A DNA stretch of 64,000 nt from Petunia secreta (lineage: Eukaryota > Streptophyta > Magnoliopsida > Solanales > Solanaceae). Of this stretch, positions 1 to 12,116 are shown one piece after another. Numbering within the stretch: the stretch's first letter is position 1; every line of letters starts with the position of its first letter. The notes below the pieces were generated by a model. That model ran no database searches. It saw only the letters and a list, made by a program, of their open reading frames with translations, and was not told where the DNA came from. The stretch is taken from assembly GCA_029990175.1 (NCBI GenBank), contig JARKIP010000051.1:1364001-1428000 (forward strand). Direction: 5' to 3'. Both the position numbers and the translations under genes were made by a program.

Positions 1-110
1 CTCATCATAATAGTCATCAGCCTCACGCTTAAAATTTCTATCAATATTTGTGCCTCGGCCTCGACCTCGGAAATTTCCACGACCATACTAATCTTCGACC
101 TCGGGAAATT
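1..110 (-). pseudogene. Copia gag fragment, RG-rich C-terminal part
   Basis: Read on the minus strand, this edge encodes a short glycine/arginine-rich stretch (YGRGNFRGRGRG) followed by an acidic DDYYDE segment. That composition is typical of the gag C-terminus of Copia retrotransposons just before the zinc knuckle. The rest of the protein would lie outside the window. No intact frame continues rightwards. A PBS-like site with LTR-like sequence in the same orientation lies near 1757-1862, so the two may belong to one decayed element, but the 1.6 kb between them shows no gag domain I can recognise. Confidence 0.4.
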
Positions 111-147
111 CTCCATCATCGACCCCTTCATATACGACCACATCTTT

Positions 148-290
148 CACCTTGGGGAATGCCCAAGTTTTGATGAGCAGCATGGGGATTGCCCAAGTTT
201 TATTGTTCCTTTATGGGATTGCCCAAGTTGTGTTGTCCAGCTTGGGGAATGCCCAAGTGTTGTTCAGCTAGGGGATTGCCCACAGCTTCA
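148..290. repeat. Imperfect tandem repeat, GGGRATTGCCCAAGT core
   Basis: Five imperfect units share the core GGGAATGCCCAAGT or GGGATTGCCCAAGT, separated by 15 to 30 variable bases (units of about 29 to 43 bp). The last unit is degenerate. It lies in non-coding sequence next to the Copia gag remnant and shows no coding potential of its own. Confidence 0.7.
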
Positions 291-1601
291 TTTCAAACGG
301 TCTCATTCTTCGATCGTTGTTATTGAACCAGCTCAGCAAATTGACCCGGTTTCATAAGAGTGGAGTTGCTAGTTCCAGCGCCGGACCCATGCAAAGCCAC
401 AGACGCTTTCTCTTGCTCGATGTTTGCTACTCAAGCACTCACTCCTCTTACCTCGGCACTAATGCCTTATATCGCAGCCAAGAGATCGGCTATCGACACC
501 TCGGGCAACTCAACGCCTTTTGCATCGCCTCCATTCCCTGCCATGGTTCCTGCACAAATCAATTACCAAGAAAATGTTAAGGTTAGAAATCACCTCAAAG
601 ACTCTCTTACTTTTATTGGGTGGTGCTCGGTTCCACTCAATTTGTAGGTTTGGTTACTCAAGAACTTGTAGCCAATGGCTTCCTCGGTTGATCAATCTCT
701 CTAAGATCCTTCGAATTCGACAAGTCACACTGTCTCCTTAGGGAAGAGCGAATGGATGTTGACTCGATGAAACAGACGCTATTTTAACAGCACACGGGAA
801 GTCAAAGAATTTTTCTATGGTATTTGGACTTTGGTCACCCACGCACGAGTTCCTATAAGCTCAAACAAATTAGTACGATTTCGAGTAGAAAGATTTACTC
901 CAGAGATCCACTAACAAGATTTATCGACCACAAGAAAAGAAAACCTAGGAGAATCTACCCTTCGTTTCCTCTTTTGAAAACATCGGACACTTCAAGTCTT
1001 CTACGGACAAAAGTGGTCCCTCCTTGGTACGGATTAGGGTTTAACCTTATTCACTTTTTCCTCTTTCTTGTCGATAAATTTTTCACCTAGGGTTTTGATA
1101 TTGACATTTTACCTCTTTCTTCTTCAATGGAACAGTGAACTCCACTCCGGTGTACAGACGACTTCAAACTTTTGTTCACAGTTCACCAAAACAACAAGAT
1201 TTCTTGCCATTTTCCCTCCGTTAAAAGTTTCAACGACGCAGGTAGCTTCAACTCAAACAATCAACAAGGTCAGTTTCACTTGTCATTCGTACACTGTTAA
1301 CAACTTAATAATTTTCCGGCATACGGACGGTGGCCTATGACTAAGCTTCGAAGCTTTTTAAACAAAACACGACCCAAATCAAGCAACAACCACCAGTGTT
1401 CGAAAATAACCACCAAAACTAAACTGGGGTTTTGCGTCAGTAACACCACACCAAAACAGTCCAAAAACCTCCAGAAACCCTAGACATCAAATCGTGTACG
1501 GCAGTAGCTCATTGGATTCCTCGGACAGTCGAGAATCAAAATCTTTGGTTGTTTAATCCAAACAACCAACAACAAACACAAACTTTTTTTTTCTTCTTTC
1601 T

Positions 1602-1634
<33 letters not shown>

Positions 1635-1755
1635 TAAATAACAACACAACAGTAACAACACAAATAAGAACACAAACGAAAATAAAGACACAAACGCACA
1701 AAAATTTAAAGGATAATGTAGAACAGGATTGAGGTTGTAAGAACAAGCCCAAACC
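291..1755. other. No recognisable gene; decayed element sequence
   Basis: Only short overlapping frames without familiar domains occur here. The stretch contains a long poly-T tract near 1606-1634. It may be decayed interior of the minus-strand Copia element suggested by the flanking remnants, but I cannot identify any protein domain. Confidence 0.4.
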
Positions 1756-1756
1756 G

Positions 1757-1862
1757 TGCTCTGATGCCAGATGGTACAACCTATTCGGAGAAGAAGCTTA
1801 GCAACCGAAGAACAATAGAAAACACGAAACAATGATCGAAGCAAGATAAATCTTCACTTCGT
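1757..1862 (-). mobile_element. Copia PBS-like site with truncated LTR end
   Basis: The minus strand carries TGGCATCAGAGC, one base different from the TGGTATCAGAGC primer-binding site complementary to initiator tRNA-Met. It lies two bases inside a sequence that starts TGGTACAACC on the plus strand, as an LTR edge would. The LTR-like sequence stops at about 1862, where the plus-strand Sirevirus fragment begins, so the element was truncated at this junction. Confidence 0.4.
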
Positions 1863-2737
1863 TTGAATGATCCGGAGGAACTAGTCTCGGACCAAACAAT
1901 GGATAGGAAAAAGACTCACCTGATCTATCAGCAGAAGTACATCAAGGAACTTTTGAAGGAGTTTGATATGAAAACTGCTAAGGACATGAGCACACCCATA
2001 GCTCCTGGAACTAAATTGGATCTGGATGAACCTGGTGCTTCTATTGATGAAAGTAAGTATAGAGGAATGATTGGTTCTTTGTTGTACTTGACTGCAAGCC
2101 GTCCAGATATTGTTTATAGCATTGGTTATTGTGTAAAGTTCCAGTCAAAACCAAAGGAGTCACATTTAACAGCAGTCAAGAGGAATCTATGATATTTGAA
2201 AGGAACTCAAGATCTATGCTTATGGTACCCAAGAGGTGGAAGTTTTGATCTGATGCGTTTTTCTGACGCTGACTATGCTAGTCACTTGGTTGACAGGAAA
2301 AGCATATGTGGGATGGCACACTTCCTAGGTCTTTGTCTTGTTTCATGGGCTACAAAGAAGCAAAATTCAGTGGCATTGTCTACAGCTGAAGCGGAATATG
2401 TAGCAACTGCTTTGTATTGTTCACAACTTTTATGGATAAGCAGCAGTTGGAGGACTTTAGAATTAAGTGTGGACCATTTACAATCTTTTTTGACAATACC
2501 AGTGCAGTTAATATAGCCAAGAACCAGGTCCAGCATAAGAGAACAAAGCACATTGATATTAGGCATTACCTTTTAAGGGATAGTGTTGAAAAAAGCCTAA
2601 TCACTATGAATATTTGCAGGACTGAGGATGAAATTGTAGACATCTTCACTAAAGCTTTGAACATCTTCACTAAAGCTTTGAACAGAGTACAATTTGAGAA
2701 GAACATGCTTGAGTTAGGGATGACCAAGATACACTGA
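1863..2737 (+). pseudogene. Sirevirus-type Copia RT C-terminus and RNase H fragment
   Basis: Translated pieces cover the end of the reverse transcriptase (IYQQKYIKELLKEFDM, then the YRGMIGSLLYLTASRPDI block) and the Copia RNase H (FSDADYA, then SWATKKQNSVALSTAEAEY and HIDIRHYLLRD). An in-frame TGA sits at about 2190 where KRILRYLKGT-like residues are expected, consistent with CGA changing to TGA. A frameshift near 2430 moves the RNase H end into another frame. A short 21 bp duplication (ATCTTCACTAAAGCTTTGAAC) occurs at about 2642-2683. Everything upstream of the RT end (gag, protease, integrase) is missing. The same element continues into the envelope-like ORF and 3' LTR downstream. It cannot encode functional protein. 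Confidence 0.88.
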
Positions 2738-3291
2738 TCGAGGCAGCACATGGTTCTCCCAATGATTGGCTAGAGAAATTTCGTTGTTTAACCTAACTTA
2801 TCTTTGTTTAGTTGACTCTACTTTGAAACTTAATTATTTTGCTTGCTAACCTGTTTGTAACTTGTTTTCATGACATAGATGCTGGCAAACTATTTTTGAG
2901 TATAGGATAAATGCTTAAGAACCTGGTGCATTGACGTTCAGGTACGCATCCAATTTTACTTACTGATTGTAAAAATTGTACGTGGCCAATCAGTTACCTA
3001 GCTAACATATGTGACACCTAATTATTGGGTAATTTTAAATTTCAAATCCATTAAAGCCCGTTGGTGTCAGCTCCCACATGTAATAATGGTAAACACAACT
3101 TTTTCACGTCCCATCGCCTAGTTCTCCTTCCCAATACAAACTTTAGACCATCATTATTCTCTTAAGTCATCTAAAAGGTTTTGTGCATTAGATACACATT
3201 GTTTCTATCGTTTGTCAAAAACAATCACAGCCGATCTCTCTCTAAAAATTCTCATCTTTTCTTTCAAGAAACTTTCTCAAATTTTCTCACC
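2738..3291 (+). other. Spacer between Sirevirus pol and envelope-like ORF
   Basis: No ORF of note. This is the non-coding spacer normally found between the pol stop and the extra 3' ORF of Sireviruses. I see no splice sites or structure I could defend. Confidence 0.6.
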
Positions 3292-5264
3292 ATGTCAACC
3301 ACTTCCAGAAATAGTGAAAACCCTACTTCTCCAAAATTCAAAATGTCCAAACTTAATCAGAAAGCAAAGCAACTGCGGCGAGTAGATCAGTTGCAATGGC
3401 GAAAAAGTTTGTGAAGTTACGGCAAAGAAAAGTGTCTGAAGAAGCTACAAGCAAGGGGAAACAATGTCAACAGTGGTGGTAGAACAAAGGGTTGAGGAGA
3501 ATCAAGAAAAAGTTTAAGAAACTAAAAAGGTAAACCGTAGTTCTTCTGTTGTTACTATTCCTGTAGCTAGTGTTGTGAATTCTGAGCCTGTAGGAGATTT
3601 AAGAGGGAATACTGTTGTTGAGTGTTCCTAGAAGGAAAAGGAAGTAGTAGTGATAAATATTAAAGATAAATCTAATAATGAGTAGAGACTGTAGTTGCGA
3701 AAGCGATTGAGGAACCTACAGGGAACCCTGTTCCCTCGGGAGTTCTTCTAGCCAATATGCCTGTAGGAATAGAAGGAGAAAAAGGGAAGTCTGTTGAACC
3801 TTCTAAGGAACCTGAGAAAGAATCTCATTCACTCTCTGGTTCTAAAAATGGTGATGATGCAGATTTGAAGGATATTGATAACTATGAGGAAGATAAGGAA
3901 GAGGGAGTAGGTTACACTGAGCCTGTAAACACAGTAGTGCCTGAGGATGAGGAGGCAAACTATACTCTTCATGAAATTGAGAGTTCTGTTGAAATTAAGG
4001 TGTTGGCTGAATGTAAGTCAAAGAGAAGAATTGAGAAAAGATCAGAAGACGATATTCTGGTAAAGTCTGTGAAAAAAAGAAGACTTGTGAAAGGAGGAGA
4101 GCTTGTGGGTAGCTCCAGAATTGGTAGTTCTGGGCATGGTGAAAATGATTGTGGTGAGTATAGTAAAAAGCTGGTTCTGTTAGAAGAAGACCTGCGACTC
4201 GAGGTTCTATCAAGGGGAAGAGCTGGGTTGTTAGTGAGCCAGAGGTGCGTGGAAAAACAAGGTTGAAGTTGATAGCTGAAAATGAAAAGGAAGAAAAACA
4301 TAAAAGAATTGAATACTTTCGAATATTACCCTTGGTAGAGGGTAAAATTCTCACTGATCTAGAGCTTGAAGGAATGGTTCAGTTTGAAGACAAGTTTAGT
4401 GCTTAGGGCTGGTTGAACCTGTTTAGAGATAACGCAAAAAGATTGTATGAACAGGAGGAGCGAGAATTTTACACAAATTGTACTGTAAGTGAGGGGATTA
4501 TTACCACTATCGTGAAAGGGTTAGTAATTCAGTTTAATTGTGATGAGTTGGGTTCGATTTTGGGTGCTCCATCTAAAGGCTAGAGTGAGTATTTGAGAAA
4601 CTCATGGCCTGCGAGAGGTGATGGTGTGTCTGCTTTGGAGGTTACAAGAAAATTTGCAGGGAAACCTAGACTTGGAAGGGCGAAGCAGGAGAAAAAGAAG
4701 GCCATGGAACCTTTCTATTAGCTTCTTTTTTAGTTTGTGCTGAAAAACCTACTGCAGAGGTCGGTAAGGAGCAGTGAGGCAAATTTCTTTGACATGACCT
4801 ATATGGACCTGCTAGATAGAGAGGTTAATATTAATCTGCCTGAGCGGATGATTAAGCACATGGCTAGAATGGCTGATAAGGGGTTGGGTAAGCATGCCTT
4901 GGTCTATGGGTTCCTGTTGGGAAAAGTTTTTGAATTCTTTGGTGTGCCTCAAGTTAAGTGGACTGAACCTGATCATAATGATGTATTTGGGAGGAATATC
5001 TTGAAATCCTATGACTATGTGTTAGACGGTGAACCTGCTAATGAACCAGTATATCAAGAGGAAGGGGCTGAAGAGAGACAAGGTGCTCGTATAGATAGGA
5101 GGGTGAAATTTTATAGGAGGCAGCTTAAGAGACAGACAGATGAACTCACCTTGTTGAAAGCTGAGAACACTAGACTTGACGTTGAGCTTGAACAAGAGAG
5201 ATAAGAGAACTTTGCCCGCCTTGTCAAGTTGCTTGCTCATTTCAACATTCCTGATGCCTCTTAA
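3292..5264 (+). pseudogene. Sirevirus envelope-like ORF, degraded
   Basis: A start (MSTTSRNSENPTSPK) is followed by fragments in several frames. There is a Lys/Glu-rich acidic region (about 3757-4266) with basic KKRR patches. A globular segment reads WLNLFRDNAKRLYEQ and then ELGSILGAPSKG (4410-4590). A conserved helix block, INLPERMIKHMARMADKG (about 4830-4890), follows. The end is a coiled coil rich in Leu, Glu and Arg up to IPDAS. The order and motifs match the better preserved minus-strand ORF at 55280-56840. The globular part resembles the family Pfam calls putative plant transposon protein. At least four stops or frameshifts break it. The function of these ORFs is unknown; envelope-like is a historical name. 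Confidence 0.75.
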
Positions 5265-5718
5265 ATTATGAACATATCCTTTCCTTTTGTCCTGTCGTTG
5301 GTTCTTATTATGGCCTGTTTAAAGACAATTATTACTTTTGGTTTGTAATATTTTGGATGATTTGCCTGGATGTTTAAGCCGGTTTTGCACTTTTTAATGT
5401 TTAAATATCCTTTGCTATATTTGCTGGGATTTATTGTCTGAAACAGGTCCCTTACTTAGAAGGTTGGCCAACTACCTTTGGCACTAGAGTCAACTAGACT
5501 TAAATTAAGTTGAGCGGGTTCATACAACTGTGAACTTTTCGATGATGCCAAAAGGGGAAAGTTAGATGTTATTTAGATCAGTTTATGTTTGTGACCTAAT
5601 TTTTATCTAACTGTTTATTACCTTGGTTCTTGGTTAGTATTTGATAATATTCACAAGTTTTTGTGCTAATAATCCTCGGTGAGACAATATTGTTTATCAT
5701 CATCAAAAAGGGGAAATT
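5265..5718 (+). promoter_or_regulatory. 3' untranslated spacer ending in polypurine tract
   Basis: Non-coding sequence after the envelope-like ORF. It ends in CATCAAAAAGGGGAAA (about 5701-5716), the polypurine tract that primes plus-strand DNA synthesis in the retrotransposon, immediately before the LTR. Confidence 0.75.
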
Positions 5719-6608
5719 TATTGAATGATGGTTTTGAAGATGACAAAGACCTGGTTCTATGTGAACAAGGAAAAGGTTTACAATTGATGTAGAAGACCTG
5801 GCTGTTCGAGTGGATATTCACGTTCAAGTCGAAGAAGGAAAAGCTTTGAAGGTGGTGCCGAAAAAGAAGTTGTTTCCCAAGTGGAGAAGGATTGAAAACT
5901 TAGGCAAAACAACTTAGGTTTCGTATAAGGCGATATGGGTAAACCTTATTAGAAACGGATTTCTAAGGAAAAAGGAGTTCCAAGTTAATCATGGAAAAGA
6001 CTTTCCATGAACTCTATAAATACAAGTTGTTTTGACCCGATTAGTTTACGCACTCGAGAAATCTCAACATAGCAAATAGAGAGAAAATTGATCGTGAGAG
6101 GTTTTGTGTGCAAGAGTATAAGCAAGGAAGTAGAACCTGGAGGAATACGAATTTCATAAGGTCTAGTCTGTTTGTGTTAGTTTTCTATTATAGGCTATTG
6201 AGTTGTAATCATTAAGCTTGTTTAGAAGCATTAATTTAAGATTACGTTTTGGTGAGGTAGTTCAACCTTACAAGTCATAGTGAGGCTTGGAAGGTTCTAG
6301 GTATTAGTCAGAGTGAGGCTAGTTCCTTGATTGCATTGCGCCGTAATCTAAAACTTAGAAAGTATAAATCCCAAGAGTATTGGAGCGTGGTTTTTGATCC
6401 CTTATGCAAGAATTTTTCCATGTAAAAATCTTTGTGTTCTTTACGTTTCCGCATTGTGTTTAGTTTTAGAGAAAGGTGGAACTTGCAAGGAACCTGGTTC
6501 TTTTTGAGTTGGGCGAACAAAGTAAAATAAAGTTTTAGGAATTTAAAAATCGGGTAAGAGCACTATTCACCCCTCCCAGTGTCTTACGAAGGTGCATCAT
6601 GTGCAACA
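5719..6608 (+). repeat. Sirevirus 3' LTR
   Basis: The sequence begins just after the polypurine tract with ATTGAATGATGG and ends GTGCAACA. It aligns with the solo LTR at 21740-22686 along its length (shared GTTTTGAAGATGACAAA near the start, AACTTGCAAGGAACCTGGTT and GGTGCA near the end). The first bases appear mutated from the usual TGTTGA. A 5' LTR is absent because the element is 5'-truncated at 1862. Confidence 0.85.
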
Positions 6609-6793
6609 ACAATCATTCATTAGGATATACTCTCCTCTGGATATTCAAGTAAACCAATCTTTCCATAACAAAAAGTATAAATCGTCGTGTTGATACCCAC
6701 GGCTCAGTAACAAAAAAAAATGAAGCATTGGACTTTGTTTGTAAGATTTTAACATTTTTCTACTTTCACGTTTATGGAGGACATACTTTTATA

Positions 6794-7052
6794 CTCCCTC
6801 CGTCCCACTTTGTTTTTCGTAGTTTAAATTTCGAGGGTCAAACGAATTTATCTTTGACCGTAATCTTTAAATATATTTTTTAAATATTTTGAGTTGTAAT
6901 TTATTGTGACTTATAGTACTTTTTATGTAGTTTTCAAATATATAAATTTCATTTAAGAAAAGTTAAAGATTTTATATCCTAATCTACAGTCAAATTTCAA
7001 AAGTTTGACTCTCAAAACAGTAACTATTATAAATAAAATGGGACAGAGGGAG
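6794..7052. mobile_element. Stowaway-like MITE
   Basis: Inverted termini read CTCCCTCCGTCCCA on the left and TGGGACAGAGGGAG on the right, the hallmark of Tc1/mariner-derived Stowaway MITEs in plants. The length of about 260 bp and AT-rich interior with no ORF fit. The left end is preceded by TA. The right flank TT suggests a mutated TA duplication. Confidence 0.85.
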
Positions 7053-7755
7053 TTGTAAAATATGATAGATCTATTATCACGCCACACTCCCTCCACAAGC
7101 TGTCAACTATGTTCGCTTTACTCTATTGTTTGCACAGGTCGTGTGTTGTTACCCACACGGGCCACACTCAACTTTAGGATATTCAATAAATCAGAAAATT
7201 ATTATCAAAGGAAATTGTATTAAATAATCGCATGAGTTGTACGGTTTCCAGATTCTTTACTATTTTAACTAAACTATCCACCCGGGCTTTCACCTCCTGT
7301 GTTGGTGGGAGGTTTGGCATAGACCCTACCATATATATTAATCATCCAAAAAAGTTAAATGAGGGGGACTGGAAACAAAGGTCTCCGCAAAAACAACAAA
7401 TACAAGTGGTAATCGTACCACACTCACACATAGATTGATCCGAAGACCTATTCTAATAAGTTGGTGCATCAATCACCACGGTTTCCAGATTTAACCAACA
7501 ATTTGGATTGTCGAAGGCTCTTGACTCCACCGATAATTATGAAGTTATTATTATTATTTTTTTTTTTTTTTTTGCTTCTTTCAAAGAGCAAATACAACTT
7601 CTAAAAGTTGACTCATTGTATTATAAAGCTACCGTCATTCTTTTTGTCTCTTTAATTGGGTTCTTAGATACTCATCTTTTTTTCTGAATTGTTTATTATC
7701 CATTAGCCTTTTAAATGTTGATATATGTCAAACAGTTGTCATATTTGCAAATTCA
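7053..7755. other. Intergenic flank, no gene seen
   Basis: AT-rich sequence with a poly-T tract near 7557-7574. One 68-codon frame at 7232-7438 has no recognisable motif. This is the left target flank of the large Tat-type Gypsy element. Confidence 0.5.
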
Positions 7756-7760
7756 TGGAC

Positions 7761-9044
7761 TATATTTTCTAAAAATGTATTTCAGGTATTACAATTAAAT
7801 TTGTATTTAGTTGAGTCTTACGCAACCCTTTATATCTTAATTTGACCAGTTGGTAAAAAATTTACGTTGACAAGTGATCGATTTACTAGATATTATTCCA
7901 AAAACAGTGTAAGCAGCAAATTCGACAGAACAGATAATAACGATTTCGATGGCATAATATAGCAAGTTTGATTCGAGGACAAGTATGACCGAATGAACGA
8001 AGATAAGCAATGGATTCACAAGTTATGATGATACGACTAAGCGAACACAAGCGATCGATTCTATATGATTCTGAACAAGCAAAATGTGAACGAAATAAGT
8101 AACTATTGTTTTACCGAATACGATCTAAATGTTAGATTTGCTCAATATTAGATGAATGATTGAATAGAACTCGATGAAGAATGCTTCAGCAGAATTACGA
8201 TGGCAATGTTAAATATGCAAAATAATGAAAATCAGCTGATGATAGGTTTCATAAAAATGATAGAACTACAGTTAACGAACTAATGACAATTCTACTAAAT
8301 TGATACTATGATCAAGATAGCGATACTCAATTAACGTGATCGGTGGCAGTGAGCAAATACGGCAAATAATGAATTAATGCTATGACCAAGATAATGATAA
8401 TTAATTAACGTGATCGATGGTAATGAACAAATATACCAAACAATTAAAATAACATGCAAACAACGAAATAGATAATAATCAATAAATAAAAATAGTAAAG
8501 CTTATTGTTTTGATCGGTCCAAGGCTGATATTCCGTTGAAAGAGATGAATCCTCCTTCAGATTAGAATCAAGCTGTGACTTGTGCTTATAACAATTATGG
8601 TGACTATAATGATGGCAGATTAACAACAACAGTAGTGAGGATATGACAATAGAATGAAAATAGGGGTGCTTTTGTTCAGAAGAACGTAAATTTACAAATG
8701 GAGAAATAGGGGCTTATTTATAGGTCAGTGATATGTAGAGTCCCCAACCCTAGAAGGACTCTACTTCTCCACGTCTCTCCATCAGTCACGCAACAGCAGT
8801 TGCCCACGTCCAACAACCTTTGCTGAATCCGTTCCGATAAAAGCGGGATAAGATCAATTATCGTTATCTAGCAGAATAATTGTCTTTGAAATCTTCCGAT
8901 CACGGCCCAACTTAATTGATCATATCATCGATCAAAGCTATTTCAATCCGACCTCGTTTCTTAAAGTCTCCGGAAATTGTCCTCATCTTGCAGTGTAGTT
9001 GACCACGTGTCTTTTGCGTGATCGGACAAAAATCGACCAATACA
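7761..9044 (-). repeat. Tat element 3' LTR
   Basis: Aligns end to end with 19273-20558. On the plus strand it starts TATATTTTCTAAAAATG and ends CGACCAATACA. Next to it, on the minus strand, lies a purine-rich AGTGGGGGGACT (about 9048-9060), the likely polypurine tract. Scattered substitutions between the two LTRs mean the insertion is not very recent. Confidence 0.92.
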
Positions 9045-9245
9045 GATAGTCCCCCCACTTGCCAAGCATGTGTTCGAAAAACTTGGCAAGTGGCATGAAA
9101 CTTTTGGCGGGCAAACACGTGGGTCATTTGTGGCCCTTCATTTTGAAACGTCAAAATTTCACTTCAACTTCTCATCGCTGCACGTGTCAGGCATTGGGCG
9201 GGTGACAATTTTCATCAGTTACCGAGGCAATGATGGATTTTGCCT

Positions 9246-9253
9246 TATAAATA
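9246..9253 (+). promoter_or_regulatory. TATA box of the antisense ORF
   Basis: TATAAATA lies 183 bp before the ATG at 9436 on the plus strand, followed by a pyrimidine-rich leader with repeated ACTTCTCCAAA-like words. Spacing suits a plant pol II promoter with a leader of about 150 bases. It drives the strand opposite to gag-pol. Confidence 0.55.
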
Positions 9254-9435
9254 CCAACTTCAAACCAACTTTGCAAACTTTACAACTTCTCAAAATCTTT
9301 AACTTCTCCAAACCAATTTCCAAAAAATCTTGCCTGTGTTCTTCAACTTTCAAAAAATCTTACTTGTGTTCTTCAATTTCTGCTTCAGACTTTCAAACTT
9401 GTTCCTCAAATTCTCAAGTTTAACTTTGCTAAAAA

Positions 9436-12116
9436 ATGTCTTCATCTACTCAAAATATTGTTGCTACTGATGCTACCGCTTCCACTGCCCTCGCCGCCAC
9501 AGCACCGCCACAGTCTGCTGCGGTGGCGGGACAAGTCGCCACTGTCGATGCCCCTTCAGAGGATAAGAAGGGCAAAAAGCGAAAAGAAAGGAAACCAAAG
9601 GATTTTGGTCCCAAGAAACTGTATTCGGAAATTCTTCCGAAGAGGTTCACATACGGCGACGATTACAAGGTTAACGTCCAAAATGAAGTAGAGAGGAGTA
9701 AGAAGGAAAACATTCCCATCGACTCTGTATACAGCGCGATTACTTTCGATTCGATGCCACGAGTTCGGGATGACTGTGGTAGGAAGGTAGACGAGGTGGA
9801 TGTGGTATGCCCTCCGAGGATGTCTACTTTGGCCACTCACCTCGAAGGACATTCGGTAGTACTGACTTATCCATTTACGATCGGCTTCACTCTTCCAATC
9901 GACCCTTTGATTGAAGAGGTTTGCTGAATGTATAATGTTTGCATTGGACAGCTTTCTCCATCGATATGGAGAACGGTGGTAATAATTCGGTTTATCGCAA
10001 ATAAGGCGGAAGTGGAGTTGACACTTTGCCACATTCTCAATATCTATTCTCCCCGAGTCTACAAGGCAGGGGTGATCAATTTTGTAAAATGGGGTCAACG
10101 AGCTCTGATCTCCGATAATGATGATGATCTCCGAGGGTGGGATCAACGTTTTATTTTCATCCCCACGGAGCAATTGACCGCACCCGGAGCAGAACCACTT
10201 CCGAGCGTGTGGAACCGAACTCGTAAGCGTCTGACTATTTTTTGTTTTTTGAATAGATTTGAAATTTATTCAGTCTCCTTAAAAACTCATCTTTCTATCT
10301 TCGTCCAATAAAGTTCTGTTCGATCAAGACCCTGACATCAAACGATGGTTGATCAAAGTCATGGACAAGATAACCAACGATGAAAGGGCATGGAAGCCGA
10401 TCGCGGCTTTGATGACTTTGAAGGCCAAAAACCATGGTATGTTTCTTTCCCTTGAATTTGTATTTGATTTATCCTTTCCACTAACTTTTGAGTTTCTGTA
10501 GGCATTGCCGGTGCTTGAGGTGAACCCAGCGACGAAGAAGGCAACGTCGAGTGTAAGGAAAAAATCGACGATGTCCCTCCTCCGAAGAAGAAGAAAAAAT
10601 CTTTCAAGGACTTGAAGAGCAAATACCTTCCCAAGATTGTGGGAAAAGAACAAGAGGGCGGATCATCGACCAAGCCCCAAACTATCGAAGAAGTGATTGT
10701 CGGGACGAGCTCAGCCATCGCAGTAGTGAAAGCTGCCGAAGAGATGTTCCCAATCGTTGACCTCAAGGAAGATAAGGCAGGAGAGGAGTCGGGGTCTGAT
10801 CGATTGGTGAGGCGCCCCAAGAAGCCAGTGAAGGAGAGGCTTCAAGAAATGGTCATTCAATATAAGACGGCCGAACAAGTTGGAGACTTTTCAAGTGATT
10901 TTGGGGGTGAAAATTTTCATCTGTCTCCAATAGCTGAAGAGGTCACTTTGGGCTTTGGAGGTTTTCCTAGCAGAGATGGCGCCATCGTTTCCTTGGGCAT
11001 TGTTCCTGAGGTCGAGGAAACCATGATCGATGCCATTGATCAGAGCCTCAAGGAGAGGGACCCAACCAAATGAAAGATGCCAGCTTTAGATCGGATAACG
11101 GCTACGACGAAGTCCAAGTACGATGAAAGTACAGGTTCGTCGTGTTTTGGGGTAGATCATGCTGACATAATAGTTCCTCTTCCTCGGGGTGAGGATGTTG
11201 CTGCCTTTGCCGCTTTGGGCGAATCTGAAGAGTTGGGTGACAGAGCGGTTACATTACATGTTCCACGCAACGTCGATCTACTTAGATGCCCAAAGCGCCT
11301 TGCTGATTATCTCTTTGAAGCTATGGGCCCGATGGAGCATGCCCGATTGAATGTGCATAGTGACTTAAGTCTCCCTTTGCAAATTGCTTTAGCGGGTTTT
11401 AGGGTAATCTTCTTCCCATCATCTGTTCTTTTTCTTTCCTTTAAATATAACTCATTTATCACACTTTAACTATGACTTGCTTACATAATACAATAAGGGC
11501 GATCGAAACGGCTGATCGAATTCGCCAACTTCAAGATGGAGCCAAAGTTTTAAACGATCATATTGCCCAGCTCACTTCAGCAGGGGAGGAGTGGCATCGA
11601 AAATTGAAGGCTTTCGAGGCTGAGCATGCTGAGTTATTGACCAACTATGATAAGAACACGATGGAACATGCTCTTCGTGAATCCGAACTGGAGTCTTAGA
11701 TCCAGACCTTGAATGAGCAACTCAGTCGCCACGAGGCCAACATAGAGGTGAAGTGTGCCGAACTTAGCTCTATCTTGGAGAGCAAAGATCGAGAGGTTTA
11801 TATGGTAACCGAAGAGCTTCAAACTCTCCGTAGGGGCAATGAAGATCTAAATGCTCAAGTCAACAGTCTGACGGAGAGAAGTCGAGTTCTTCAACGGGAA
11901 TCGACCAACCTAAAGCGCGACCTCAAAGAGGAATTTGAGAAGAAGAAGGACTTGATCCTTGCTGAATCGAGGCGTGATGTGCTAAAGGAGATGCTTGATC
12001 GTAGCGTTGACGTTTCCACTTAATGGGACGAAGCAACAACCATTGTAAGGCTTGCTCGTAAAGATGTCGGTCTTCCTCCAAGCACCTCCGGTGAAGGCTC
12101 CGATGGAGATGAATGA
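9436..12116 (+). pseudogene. Antisense extra ORF of Tat element (gypsy-type transposon protein)
   Basis: This is a spliced gene on the strand opposite gag-pol. Exon 1 (9436-10222) encodes an Ala/Lys-rich start (MSSSTQNIVATDATAST), then a globular domain with YPFTIGFTLPIDPLIEEV, WRTVVIIRF and GWDQRFIFIP. It resembles the Pfam family named putative gypsy type transposon (PF04195). Exon 2 (10314-10436) and exon 3 (10502-11403) keep frame across clean GT-AG introns of 91 and 65 bp. A third intron near 11404-11497 has a less clear junction. The last exon is a long coiled coil ending GEGSDGDE at 12116. In-frame stops lie at 9925, 10516, 11071, 11697 and 12021. Each is one C-to-T step from CGA, CAG or CAA. 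Its function is unknown. Confidence 0.75.

Noticed and set aside
1536..1844. 102-codon minus-strand ORF with a long Lys run
   Set aside because: The Lys run comes from the poly-T tract, and the rest is low-complexity Leu, Phe and Cys.
9556..10173. 205-codon minus-strand ORF
   Set aside because: It is the mirror of exon 1 of the antisense gene and has no motif. The plus-strand reading has a TATA box, introns and family resemblance.
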